Assembly: GCF_000143415.4 (NCBI RefSeq)
Contig: NW_003314427.1
Location: 142,408 to 206,407 of the forward strand
Direction of reading: 5' to 3'
DNA length: 64,000 nucleotides
Source of the DNA: Selaginella moellendorffii
Taxonomy: Eukaryota > Streptophyta > Lycopodiopsida > Selaginellales > Selaginellaceae
Positions 10,150 to 21,405 of this stretch are shown piece by piece. The notes beneath the pieces are model-generated. The model worked only from the letters and a program-made list of their open reading frames with translations, did no database searches and was not told the origin of the DNA. Position 1 is the first letter of the stretch; each line of letters starts with the position of its first letter. A program made the position numbers and the translations under genes.

Positions 10150-13100
10150 GGTCCGCGCCTGGAGAAACCGCAGAATAAAGACAGAAGGCACTACTAGCTA
10201 TAAATAATCATTAGGATTTGTCCCCACAAAATAAAGAAGGCCGTCTTCAAGGCGATATTGAGAATGTAAATGCCGGAAAGGCAAATTATCAACAAGTGAT
10301 GTAGGATTCTCAAACCCATTTCAAAGCCTTCGAATCCATGACTCAATCTTTTAAGCCTCGCGAACTTTATCAAGAGAAGGTAGATCTTGCTCTGCGCCTT
10401 GTGGACACTGAACCTCAAGTACAGCAACTGCCGATGGCATAGAATCCTTGTCTAGAAAATCCACAGATGTTAGAATAACATGCTCGTAAGAAACATGAGA
10501 AGAGAGTGGAGAAGGAAGAGGAGCTCGAGAAAGGGCAATAGCATCAGCCATAAAACTCTCTAGGCGATGAACAATATCAAAATTATATATCTGAAGCTTC
10601 AAATCCCATTGAGCAGTATGACCAACCAAGTTCTTCCACTTTAATAATGAAGTAACAGCAGCATGGTCACCTTCAAGTAACATCCAAAAGCCATGTAGAT
10701 ATACATGAAGTTTCTCAAAACCCTAGACTGCTGCTAAACACTCATTTGTTGTGGAGTAGTTTATCTCCGCTAGTTGTAATGTACAGCTTATATATGCAAT
10801 GGGATGGCGCTAACCAGGCACACACGAGCTCTCTTGCATCAACACACCTCCAAGACCAATGTCAGAAACGTCCACTCGCAAAATAAAAAGTCAAGTATAG
10901 TCAGAATATGCCAAAACCAGAGGAGTTGTCAATAGCTCTTTGAGATCCAGGAATGCCTACTCACAATCTGGAGAATAGATGAAAGATGACGTTGATGACT
11001 TCAGCAACTCTCGCAATGGTGTAGTGTGATTAGAAAGATGATCCACAAAATGACCGAGATACTGCACTTTGCCCAAAAAGCACTACACATCATTCACACA
11101 CTTCGGAGTAGGGAACATTAGAACAGCCACGAGTTTGTCAGGATCAACTTGCAAACCCTCACAAGAAATACAGTACCCAAGATAAGTTGTGTCTTTGGAC
11201 CCAAACACACACTTCGACCATGCCAGCTTTAAACCAATATCGCGTAGTCGATCCAACACTTTACAAACATCACGAATGTGCTCCTCCCACGTCCCCTCCA
11301 AGTGGATCAAGACATTATCAATGAAGTCAGCAGTCACCTTTGGCATATTGCAAAGAACTTCGTCCATCATCCGCTGGAAAGTTGCTGGAGCATTGTTCAA
11401 ACCAAATGGCATCACCAAGAACTCATACAAACTAAATAGTGTACGAAAAGCAGTCTTAGGAATATCTTCTTTGGCCATCGGTACTTACCATTACCTAGAA
11501 GCAACATCTAACTTGGTGAACGAACGACTTCGCCCCAGATGATCCAAGAGATCAGTAGTGTGAGGAAGAGAGTACACATCTGGGATTGTCACTTCGTTTA
11601 ATGGATGATAATTGATGCAAAAACGAATACTCCCATCAGGTTTTGTCACAAGATGAAGTTCACATGCCCAAGGACTCTGCGACTTCCAAATAACACCCTT
11701 CTCCAACATCTCCTTGACGTTTGCACATAAAATCTTGATTTCCTTAGGTGACTGATGACAAATAGAAACCTTGATTGAGCAAGCATCCTCAGTTGGAATC
11801 AGATAACATATGGCAATCTTGGCTCCAGATGATAGGTCAAATTCAAAGAGATTAGAATACTCTTTTATGAGCCGGTCAACCACTGCAACACAAAGATTGT
11901 CGGAGGGATCGGAAAAGGGAAGAGCAAAACAAGATGGAAACATAGGAGGAAATAGTAGGGGAATAAAAGTAATGGAAGCAGAAGTAGAAATAAAGGGACA
12001 AAAAGGTATAGAAGTGAGAGGAATGGATGAAAGTAATGGAAGCAAAAGTAGAAGTAGAGGGACGAAAAGGTATAGAAGTGAGAGGAATTGATGAAACATA
12101 AGGAAATATGAGATAAGGGGGAGAAGCTTCAAAGTCACACTTGGTATGATTGCACTGCAACCAATCTATACAAAAAATGAGATCAAAAGCTTGACTCGGC
12201 ACCACCCGCAATAACTGCAACTCAAGCTCGAGATTGCCCACATGCACAACCAGATCTGCCTCATCCCGTGCACATGCATGTGGCCATTGCTATAAAGAAT
12301 GAAAACTGGTTCCGCCGCATGACACAAGTGTAGACGGCAACGTATGGCAACAGGTCGAGCAATAGAAGATAAACTCGAACTTGTATCAACCCACACAGAG
12401 AGAATAATAAGAGACCTCTTGTTATAAAAAGAAGCTTGGAAAGTAAACACTAGATGAACCGGTGCTGAATGAACCCCTTGATGATACTCTTGAAAGAAAG
12501 ATGGAAGGGTCACTAACTTATTCGCACAAGGTCCCTCTGTTACTTGTGCGACTCCTTGTTTCCCATATGCATCTCAATGTCCAGACCTTCCACTACAATA
12601 GCACTAATAGGACGTTGCTGATGCCAAGTCTCTACCCAGGAAATGGAGGCCCCTAATCTGAAAAACACAGACAATGCCGATAAGTATGACCAACTTCATC
12701 ACATGCTCAGGAGTGAACATCACAGCCATGACCATGTCCTTGCCCTTGTCCTTGGACTTGAGTAGCAGCAACATCAACCTACATTGGAACATGACCATCA
12801 CCCATAAGAAATGGAGTTGAAGGATGTGCAACGAGAAGTGGAAAAGGCGACATCTCATAACGTTGTGCCAAGGGAAGAGCATCGTCAAGGGTGGCAGGAG
12901 CAAGTGCATGCACAAGTCCGAGAAGATCTTGATAAAGTGCTAGCCACAACATTCCGAGCTTGATCCACTCCGACATATTTGGCTCCGCACGAAGTAAAAA
13001 ACTTTGGAAATGAACACCAAATTGCATCACCAACTTAGATGGCCCTTGGTGAAGACGATGCAATTGTTGGAAGGCATCATCACAGTCGTCAGCATGTCCG

Positions 13101-13470
13101 GAGGCGCGTTTGATGACGTTCTAGAGAACACTCCAATCCCCACGAGTGGCTACGCTCAAACCATTTTACCACTACAACGCCGTCCCTTGGAGACACATGG
13201 GAAACTCATGCAAACGTCGAGCATCATCCCAGGAATGATATATGGCAATCACCATGAAGTGATCGAACGAATGGTACACATCATCCCCAGGATTCCCGCG
13301 AAAGAACTCCGGTTGAACGCAAGGATTGGCACCAAGAGCAGGAGGAGTTGTACCATGTGTTGTGAATGCCACCATCAACTGAGTTTGGTTGTTCAATTGC
13401 AAGTGTATAGCATCAAACAATTGTACCAACTACTGCTCTAGAGGCAAAGGAGGAGATTGTTAATCTGCCA
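10150..13470 (-). mobile_element. Degraded Ty3/gypsy retrotransposon remnant
   Basis: Minus strand, 5' to 3'. Gag-like pieces at 13429-12779 (VQPEFFRGNPGDD, then a stretch with PAPATLDDALPLAQRYE-like character). A protease-flank piece at 12513-12166. Reverse transcriptase at about 11900-11083 (GVIWKSQSPWA, LVTKPDGSIRFCINYHPLNE, FLVMPFGLNNAPATFQRMMD). RNase H end at 10683-10351 (LLKWKNLVGHTAQWDLKLQIYNFDIVHR). The catalytic box reads FIDN instead of YVDD, and several stops and frameshifts are present. A 70-bp duplication lies at 11951-12090. No LTR pair was identified with confidence. Confidence 0.8.
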
Positions 13471-13861
13471 TATAGATGAACAAAAAAGAAAGAGCAAAAT
13501 AAGAGAAATGACAAAAAGTTAGAAGGAAATGGTAGATCTAGACAATGCAAAAAGCTAGATCTAAACCAAAAACCTGAAAGGAAAGAACAAAAGAAAGGAA
13601 ATAGAAAAAGTTAGATCTAGACAATGCAAAAATTATATCTAAACCAAAATCCAAAATTCAAGCACTTCTCAAGGACAATCAAGGATGCTTCTCAACTCCA
13701 CCAATGTGAGTGTTTGGAATATGGAAAGGGAATACAAAAAATGTGCATATTCATTAACCTAAAAACCATAGCTTATGAGTGGTCTGAATTAAAACTACCA
13801 AAATCCCACTATGCTAATATTAGTATACGGCATCGTAGCTATACATTTGGCCCTCACATTA
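13471..13861. other. 5' flank of the gypsy remnant, purine-rich, with a short direct duplication
   Basis: The block TTAGATCTAGACAATGCAAA plus TAGATCTAAACCAAAA is present twice (about 13525-13575 and 13608-13650). No gene is seen. Confidence 0.4.
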
Positions 13862-14075
13862 TATTATTTTATGTTCTAACAAAATATCTCTATTATGGAA
13901 TAGAGTAAATATTTAAATTATTACAACAAGAAGTGTCCTTTAGAACATTTTTATCTATATAATGTGAAACTATTACATTCACCATAACTTTTAATATTTT
14001 ATAATTTTTGTAGTAAATTACAATTAAAAATTAAGCTCAACTCACAAACTCAACTCTTTAACTTATGAACTCAAA
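13862..14075. repeat. Terminal-region-like repeat, copy II (pair with 9925-10145)
   Basis: Direct repeat of 9925-10145, ending TTATGAACTCAAAAATGG. Compare the inner ends of element copy 2. Together with copy I it brackets the gypsy remnant, so an LTR pair is an alternative reading; I see no clear TG...CA ends or primer site. Confidence 0.5.
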
Positions 14076-14079
14076 AATG

Positions 14080-15500
14080 GTTGACTATCATTTCCATTGC
14101 CTTACAAGTTCTCCTAAGAGGCTTTCAACACTCTAATAAAGCAGAAGCTATATATTACAACCAATAGAAGAGAATTACTCCACAATAAAGAAAGAGTGCT
14201 TAGTAGCAATTTGAGGTTTTGAGAAATTCATATATACTTCTATTTGGACATCATTGCAAGATAATTATGCTGTGATCACTTCATTATTGAAGTGGAAGAA
14301 TTTGGTGGGCTATATTACTCAATAGGCTCTAAAGTTTTAAATATATTACTTCAAAGTTATTCATCACCTAAAGAGTTTTGTAGTTGATACTAATGCTTTT
14401 TTTCGAGCTTCTCTTCATTCTTTATATTTTTTTCTCATGTTTCTAATGAGCTGATTGTTCTAGAATTAGTGGATTTTCTAAACAAAAATTTTGTGTTATT
14501 GACAGTTGTTATATTTAATATTAAGGTGTAGAGTTAGATTTACCTTATTTTGATGAGGTTTATGAGGCTCAAAAGCTCAAAAGCTCAAACTATAGATTTG
14601 AAGGCTTTATAATGGGTTTGAGAATATTGTATCACATGCTAATAATTTGTCATTTCAGCATTTATATTTTTATTATTGCTTTAAAAAATGCCCTTCTTTA
14701 CTTTATAGAGATTAATTTTGATGATCATTTGTGATTAGTGGTGCTTTTGATTTTTATTCCACACGTTCTTTACACTTGCTATAACTTTTCTATTCTAGGT
14801 AGGCATATAGGATATTGTCATATGATTGATAAGTTGCGTAAGTCTTTTGATTAATTGGAGATATAATATAATAATTTTTAGTATGTATATAGCTACTTTT
14901 AGTGCCAATACTCCTCTTTATGTTGCATATGTAGTTAATTATAATTTCATATTTATTTGAGTTTGTGGCATTTGATATAATAGAGTTTTTTTCATAGTCA
15001 ACTATTGAAATGAGTATGCCATTATTGCTTTTGACTACTTAATTTTTTATGTGGAAGTTAGTGTTTTTTCTAGTGTGCTTACAATTGCTATTAGATACCT
15101 CCTCTTCAATCAAGTAGTATTCTAGCATTTTTTAAAGCAAATTCTTAGATAATGGTCTTGTATTTATATCTAAGGTATTTCATGTTTTAATGTTTCGGTT
15201 GAAAATATACCACACTTTCATAAGTGTTTATTATCCACAAACAGATATTTTGGTAGAATGACTCATTTGGATTTTCAAAGAGATGATCACAAGATGGTTA
15301 TTTGCCATCTCTTGTATATGTATATATATCATGGGAGTACAAAATTCCATTAATGCTTCATTATATAAATTTTTATATGGTTATGATTCAATATAGTCAA
15401 AAGAATTGAGTTTATCTTCATTGTTGCTAGGATTAATATTTAAAAAACAATCTTCCACTAGTTTGAATAAAGTTTGTTAAGCACTTTAGTTGTATATAAG
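14080..15500 (+). mobile_element. Second, more degraded gypsy fragment in opposite orientation (RNase H to integrase)
   Basis: On the plus strand, 14260-14460 encodes a decayed RNase H end with SLLKWKNLVGY, matching the minus-strand copy at 10683. The stretch at 14560-14690 matches the complement of 10194-10427. Around 15230-15480 a broken integrase-like stretch follows. Stops and AT drift are frequent. It forms an inverted pair with the fragment at 10150-13470. Confidence 0.65.
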
Positions 15501-16340
15501 TAGAACACCAATAACACTACAACTTCTATCATTATCCACTTGTAAAATATAAAGTGATTAATTTAGTGTTAGTTTGTTTTCCCAATCCTATGGTACATGT
15601 TAAAATTTGTAAATTGATAGGCCAAAATTTAAAGAAATATTACAATGAAATACTAATGTATTTGTAAGTGGTGCAACTTATGGTTATAATGTTATATATT
15701 ATTATTAGTGTAATGGAATTTAGCCCATCAACTAACTGCTTTCTATCTAAATGCATAATTAAGATGCTATAAACTATCTATAATAATAAGAACGAAGGGC
15801 CCAGACCCAAGCCAACCTTGGAAGCCATGGTTCTCCGGGAGGGGAGTCCACCCTAGGCCCGGGCCAGGCTTGGTGGCCATGGTTAGCCAAAATATCAGCT
15901 CAATGTTGTGGTGGGTAATGGGCAAGATGCACATGTGGTTGGGAAGAGAAGAGGGCATGGTGACAGGTGTTACACCATGCACTCCTAAGGCTCCATAGTT
16001 GCTCTGCTTGCCTGCAGTGCACAGCATTTGCTGGGCAAGTACTCGTTATTATCATAGTGAAATTTTGAAAACAAGGTTTTGATTTTTGAATAGACTAAAT
16101 AACAAAAGAGATACCTTCTTAGTACTAACTTAGCTACATCCCCTAATTATTAAGATTTGTTTAGAATAGATCCCACTGGACAAAACTTACATTCTGAAAG
16201 AAAGCTATTATAATCCTCTACATTTCTACGGAGACCAGCTTTTGGAAACTTCGATCGAGTATCGAAAGACAATGCAAACCTGAAACAAACAATTCAACGA
16301 TATTAGAAGACTCAATCTACGAAAGAAGCACTACCACAAG
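15501..16340. other. Intergenic DNA with a short GC-rich block; includes the likely 3' UTR of the next minus-strand gene
   Basis: 15500-15770 is AT-rich. 15785-15890 is unusually GC-rich, with GGCCCGGGCC-like palindromes and two CCATGGTT boxes. 16200-16340 probably belongs to the 3' UTR of the gene at 16465. No coding frame is convincing here. Confidence 0.35.
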
Positions 16341-16464
16341 CGGTGCTACTCTTCCAGAACTAAAGTCTGAGAAGAAACAAGAAAAACGATCAAAGATCTA
16401 TCTGAAAGCCAAGGAACCAAACCAGGAAAAAAAATGAAGGAAGAACAACACTTACGATCGATCA

Positions 16465-16998
16465 TTAGTAGAAGCGGTGCTGCCTTCCCAAGAGAGACAT
16501 CATCCTCTCCATTCCATTGATCCCAACGTTGGAGGCGATCTTGAGAACTCCCTGGAGAGGCTCGAAGTAATTCCCATAGACGTACTCGGGCTTGTACATC
16601 CCTTCCTCCTCGTCGTAGAGAAGCATATGGCCGTGCCACTCCCACGTCCGATATCCCACCTCCATCTCTTCATCGTAGCTCACGCAGACATGGTGATTCC
16701 CCACCGCGATGGATTTGCTCGAGTTGGGCTCCAATCGCTCCCACTGGCCGCTGGTAATGATCTCGATGATCGCCTTGTCCATGGCCGCCTTCTCCTGGAC
16801 GAGCTTGGATCGCCGCCCAATCTGCTGCTGCTGCTGGAGGCCATCAAAGACGACTGGCCCATTGTCACGCATTTGCGAGCGAAGCCCCAATCTCTCCATC
16901 GCCACGCTCAGCGGGATGTTGTTCAGATGGCTCCCGGCCATCCCAGCGGGCGTCTGCGGCGGATCCTCGCGCTTGGGCGATGCCGCGACCCTCCCCAT
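16465..16998 (-). CDS. Conserved plant protein of unknown function, 177 aa
   Basis: The start is ATG at 16998 (MGRVAASPKREDPPQTP). An upstream in-frame ATG at 17043 exists, but the bases just before 16998 read TTGCAG, a likely 3' splice site of a 5'-UTR intron. The frame is uninterrupted and GC-rich with gene-like codon use. There is a QQQQQ run near residue 60. The C-terminal half is rich in aromatic residues (MEVGYRTWEWHGHMLLYDEE, then PEYVYGNYFEPL), which suggests a compact beta domain. No signal peptide or membrane segment is visible. I recognise it as a conserved plant type but cannot name a function. Its start lies 92 bp from the plus-strand gene at 17091, a compact divergent pair. Confidence 0.75.
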   Translation of the reverse strand: MGRVAASPKREDPPQTPAGMAGSHLNNIPLSVAMERLGLRSQMRDNGPVVFDGLQQQQQIGRRSKLVQEKAAMDKAIIEIITSGQWERLEPNSSKSIAVGNHHVCVSYDEEMEVGYRTWEWHGHMLLYDEEEGMYKPEYVYGNYFEPLQGVLKIASNVGINGMERMMSLLGRQHRFY

Positions 16999-17090
16999 GG
17001 CTGCAATACAGAGAATCGATGGAATCGCCCTAGAGGAGCTCAAGAACCCTAAAATGTGGGCGGTAATAAGAGAATGCTAGGGTTTGCATT

Positions 17091-18882
17091 ATGGTTGTAG
17101 GGCTCATGGAGGACGACGGGGAGGAGATCGACTACCCGGAGATTACTCGCGGCGGCGGCGGCGGCGGCGGCAGCGATCAATCGCTCCCGACGTGCGTGGT
17201 TTGCATCGAGAGCCTGGGGCGCCATGGCGGCCCAGCCTCGCTACCCTGCGGCCACAATGGATGCCTCCGGTGTCTCCAAAAGGTGAGTGAGGCTATGCTC
17301 TTCTTCTCGAGCAGTAGCTAGATGATTTTGGATTCCAGGTCCAGAGACACTCGCAATCGCCGCTTTGCCCTCTCTGCCGGACGCCATTCGATGCCGAGAT
17401 GAATTTGGGGCCGAATTTGGAGCTCAAGGAAGCAATTCGCCAGGCACACGCAAGGAAGATGGATAGAAGCTCAAGTACGCCACCGAAGGAGGGGGTCTAT
17501 CCGAAAATCCACCAGCAGCACCAGCAGCCAGCACCAGAGATCACTATAAGGAATCTCTTCGCTGGGTTGTATGCGATTGTCACGGGGGCAGCGAGCAAGA
17601 AGAGCAGTGATAGCAGTGATCGTCGCAGGGTAGTGGCAGAGGCAGGAGATGGTCCTCCGGAGGATTTATGGGGGAGTGTCTTGCTACCCAGCGCTCCTCC
17701 TCTTTTCTCCTCCAGCGCTGTTGACGATGTTAGAGCGACCAAAACTCTGCTCGAGGCCGAGCCTCCACAGTGGCTTCCAGACAGCTCCGCAACGTCGTGT
17801 ATGCAGTGTGATGCAAGCTTTCGGCCAGTGACTTGTGGAAGGCACCACTGCCGGTTTTGTGGAGGGATTTTCTGCCGCTACTGCTCCAGGGGCCGCTGCT
17901 TGCTGCCGATGAAGTTCCGAGAGCGAGAGCCTCAGCGGGTCTGCGATGCTTGTTACGAGAGACTGGAGCCAGTCCAGAGACTTCTGGTGGAGCGAGTGAG
18001 CAATGCCTCTCAGGTGGCGACGCACGACGTGACGGATTTTAGCTGCATGAGAAGCTGGCTCAACAGCCCCTTGGGCCTCTCGATGGAGCAGGAGATCTAC
18101 AAAGCTACAAACGCTTTGCGAAGCTATGCAAAGGTATTGCTCTTCTTGGTTGCTCTTCTCCGATCTTACTTTTGGCCTTTTTATCTAGATTGGAGGCTTG
18201 AAACCTGAGAAGGCGATACCCGAAAAGGTGCTGAGAGGCGCCAAGGGAGTGGCAGTGTTAACCATCGCGAAAGCTGGCGTTGTTGTCACGTATAAGCTTG
18301 GAACGGGACTCGTGATCGCGAGGCGTGAGGATGGGACATGGTCGGCTCCTTCTGCGATTGCTTGTGCCGGGCTTGGATGGGGAGCTCAAGTATGTGTTCT
18401 ATCATTTCTCGTTTTCTCTCTTGTGCTAACAGGACTCACTTTCCAGATGGGAGGAGAGCTAACGGACTTCATACTCGTTCTTCGCAGCCCCGAGGCTGTG
18501 AGGGCCTTCAGCGGACGAATCCATTTCGCTCTGGGAGCTGAGCTGAGCGCCGTCGCCGGTCCCGTGGGACGACTCGCGGAAGCTGATGTTCGAGCTGGCG
18601 ACGGTGGCACTGCTGCTTGCTACTCCTACAGCTTAAGCAAAGGTAAGCTCTACTTTCCATTCGAGCTTCCAGGGATTTCTCTAACGAGCAAAGAATTCTT
18701 CTCCCACAGGGGCGTTTGTGGGGGTCTCGGTCGAAGGGAGCGTTGTGACGCGAAGATCCGACACGAACGCTCGTTTCTATGGCGATTCTTACGTGACAGC
18801 CGCAGACATTCTCTCGGGAGCTTATCCAGCGCCAAGAGCAGCGTACCCATTATACGAAGCTCTTCACGATCTCTTCTATTGA
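17091..18882 (+). CDS. RING-FYVE-SYLF protein (CFS1/CFS2-like), 518 aa
   Basis: Five exons (17091-17282, 17339-18133, 18189-18389, 18447-18642, 18710-18882) join in frame through GT-AG introns of 54-67 nt. Residues about 35-78 form a C3HC4 RING (CVVC, CGHNGCLRC, CPLC). Residues about 208-268 form a full FYVE finger with its three signatures: WLPD, RHHCRFCGG and RVC. These bind PI3P on endosomes. From about 302 to the end is a SYLF/Ysc84 domain (KGVAVLTIAKAG, GWGAQMGGELTDF, SVEGSVVTRRSD), a lipid- and actin-associated module. Arabidopsis FYVE-SYLF proteins (CFS1, CFS2) act at multivesicular bodies and in autophagosome maturation; the same role here is inferred. Start choice: ATG 17091 or 17106; both keep all domains. 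Whether the N-terminal RING is usual for the family I could not check. Confidence 0.9.
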
Positions 18883-19058
18883 AAAGCTGTGCATAGGTAG
18901 TGTGTAAATGGTGTTCTTTGTAGATACACGCAAGATTTGTTCTATGGGAAAATTCCTGGCAATGGGAATCGAGCCAGGGATGGGCGGGTACTTAGTCGCC
19001 AAAAGTGACCTCTTCCATCTTCATTAAAGTAAGAAAATAGCCCTAGCTCCTCCCAGCG

Positions 19059-19439
19059 ATGGCGTATGTCGATCACTCTTTCTCCATCTCCGAGGATCCC
19101 ACCGGCACATTCATCATCAACAACAAGCCGCCAGTGAAGGAGATCGCGTTGTCCGTGGCGCTTCTGGCTCTGGGCGCCATTGGCATGGTGATCGGGATCT
19201 TCATGATCTACAACAAGATCGGAGGTGACTCGGGACACGGTGAGTCTAGGATATTTCGATGCGATCTTGCGAAATTTCGAGTGGATTGAGCGTGAATTGT
19301 GGTGTTCTTCCCTCCAGGCGTGGCATTTACGATCCTCGGAGCTTTGCTCTTCTTGCCGGGGTTCTACTATACCAGAATCGCTTACTACGCTTACAAGGGC
19401 TACAAGGGTTTCTCCTTCGCGACGATCCCAGCAGTGTAG
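19059..19439 (+). CDS. TMEM230 family small membrane protein (DUF872), 100 aa
   Basis: Two exons (19059-19239, 19318-19439) joined by a 78-nt GT-AG intron. Two hydrophobic segments (about residues 29-50 and 62-76) flank a short loop. The second is followed by the family signature [20 protein letters not shown] and a C-terminal IP. Length and topology fit TMEM230, a secretory- and endosome-vesicle membrane protein known from animals and plants. The gene lies 176 bp after the RING-FYVE-SYLF gene on the same strand. Both act on endomembranes, but shared regulation is speculation. Confidence 0.9.
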
Positions 19440-19725
19440 AGGGAAGATAGAAGGTTTCCAGAATTTTTTTCCCTTTTTTTTGTATGATACTCACTGGTCT
19501 CGATCGATACATTGATTGTATTAATCTACACCTCGTGTTTTTTTTTCTTGTAGGTTCTCTCTCTATACTGCTCGAGTTAGAGCACTGTTTATCAAAAGAC
19601 TTGGTCGATCGAAAACGAGGGGTTTTTTCTCCTTTCCTTCGCATTGTTTTGTTTGGGTTGTCTTATCTTTAAATGCAGCAGCGTGTTGACCCGACGAGAT
19701 CGTAGTTATAGATTGACAGGAAGGA

Positions 19726-21142
19726 ATGAGCAACGGATCGGTGGTACCAGTGGCCGCCAAGGCGGACGACGAAGATATCTGGGTTTGCAGGAGGTGTGGC
19801 TGGACATACCCAAATCACCATCCCAGCGCCAGGCACCGCAGGAATCACAGGAAGCATTGCGGTAAAGTCAAAGGGTTTGAAGCAGGTGAAGTGGTGAAGC
19901 AGCCTGAGCAACTAGATCACGGATCATCTGACGATGTTTCCTCGGGCGAAGAGAAGAGTGTTCATCAACGACAAGGTACCTCTTCAGCCTACCATGGTGC
20001 TTTGCTCATCTCGTTTCTCTTCCTGTTCGGCTTTCTCTTCTTCTTTTTTTATTCACAGTTTCAGAGGCTGCTAGTGGTGTTACTGCCGCTGCTGTAGCTC
20101 CTGAGACACACCAAACTGTCGCTGAAGGCGGTGTCGAGGATAAAACGCCGAGCTCAACAGTGGGTCTAACGGGAGAATGTAAGAACCGTTTGCTGTTGGG
20201 ATTTTCGTATCAATAGTTTCGTGAATGCAGTGATTCCAGCTCAAGATGAGGCTGCTTCACATCCAGAGCAAGGTATGTATGATCAGTCAGTGCGTTTATT
20301 GTGATCCCCGTTGACGATAGTTTTTCCGTTTTCTATTTCAGACGCTCCTGCTTCCAGCGACGAACCTTCAGATCTGTGGGAACAGCTGCTGGATGCTCAG
20401 GTGGCTGGAACACCACCATCACGACTGGAAGCCGCGCATGCAAATACTGAAAACTCGTCCATTGAGGAAGCTTCTGCTTCTCATAAAGGTATGCAAAAGA
20501 AATATAGTTTCAAATGAGATTTTCATTCCTAAATGCAGATGAGTTTGGTGGAGAGGACGTTCCTTTAAACCCTTTCGTACCTCCGTCTCCCGTTGTCCAT
20601 CACGAAGGTACGCTGGAAATATACTCCTTTGTCTGATTGCATTAAGCTTGTTAGTCTACAGGCATCCATGTAGCTGAAAGCGGCCAACTGGAAGAGATTC
20701 CAATCCACTCCGAAAAGAATCCTTTTCTACACCCTGATTCTCCAGTGTCAGGTACGTCAATCTCTTCCATTGCATTTTTCTAATCGCATTTTTTCTGGTC
20801 ACAGGGACACAACGTGTTGACAAAGAAAAGGCCGAAGCCTCGTCGTCCACATCCTGGGATAGCATCAAGCCACATGTCGCCTTGAAATCACTCTTTGACG
20901 AGGACCGGACAAGGCAAGCTGATCGATACTACTTGGAGGAGGGCCAAGCTCCGGTGCCGGATGTGCCACCACCCAAGCGTACCAACAGCAACGTCCTGAT
21001 GAAAGCCATTGAGAATGTCAGAAACCCCTCGCCAAAGTTTAGTGGCGGCGGTGGTAGCGGTGGTAGCGGTGGTGGCAACCAGCATAAGCAGCAGCGATCA
21101 TGGTGGAGCAACTACATTTGTTGCACGCCGAGAATCAGCTAG
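19726..21142 (+). CDS. C2H2 zinc-finger protein with NPF motifs and acidic low-complexity middle, 351 aa
   Basis: Seven exons (19726-19975, 20059-20178, 20231-20272, 20342-20488, 20539-20607, 20662-20751, 20805-21142) splice in frame. The finger is C21-x2-C24-x12-H37-x3-H41 in WVCRRCGWTYPNHHPSARHR, a textbook C2H2 spacing with HHPS before the first zinc His. The middle is acidic and Ser/Pro-rich, with two Asn-Pro-Phe motifs (LNPFVPP, KNPFLHP) that in other proteins bind EH domains of endocytic adaptors. The C-terminal block (LKSLFDEDRTRQADRYYLEE) looks conserved; a Gly-Ser run and WWSNYICC follow, and the CC pair could be acylated. It may be a membrane-linked protein rather than a transcription factor. 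Function not established. Confidence 0.85.
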
Positions 21143-21405
21143 CAATTTTTGGACACACAGGGAATTTATGCCAGACTATCAAAAATAGGAGTAAGATTGT
21201 TTTGTGTCACTGCTTAGGAACTATCTTGGTAACATGAATTTCATGTAAACAAGGAGTTTAAGCCAAAAAGTCAATGAAAGCCAAATAATACGATATTGTC
21301 TTTGTGGTAAGGACAATACTAATAATGGAATCTACATTTCCGATGACAATAATTTACTCTTCTTCATCTTCAAATAACTAAGGTTTCTAAAGGCAAGTAA
21401 TAAGT

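Noticed and set aside
9925-14075. LTR pair of the gypsy remnant
   Set aside because: The repeats lack TG...CA ends, a visible primer site and a target duplication, and their ends resemble the two-gene element instead. Kept only as a repeat.
15785-15890. GC island as a possible promoter or ncRNA
   Set aside because: Short, with no TATA box, ORF or repeat partner; it could be a fragment of an unknown repeat.
17497-18025. Minus-strand frames opposite the RING-FYVE-SYLF exons
   Set aside because: Shadows of a well-supported spliced gene with canonical zinc-finger signatures on the plus strand.
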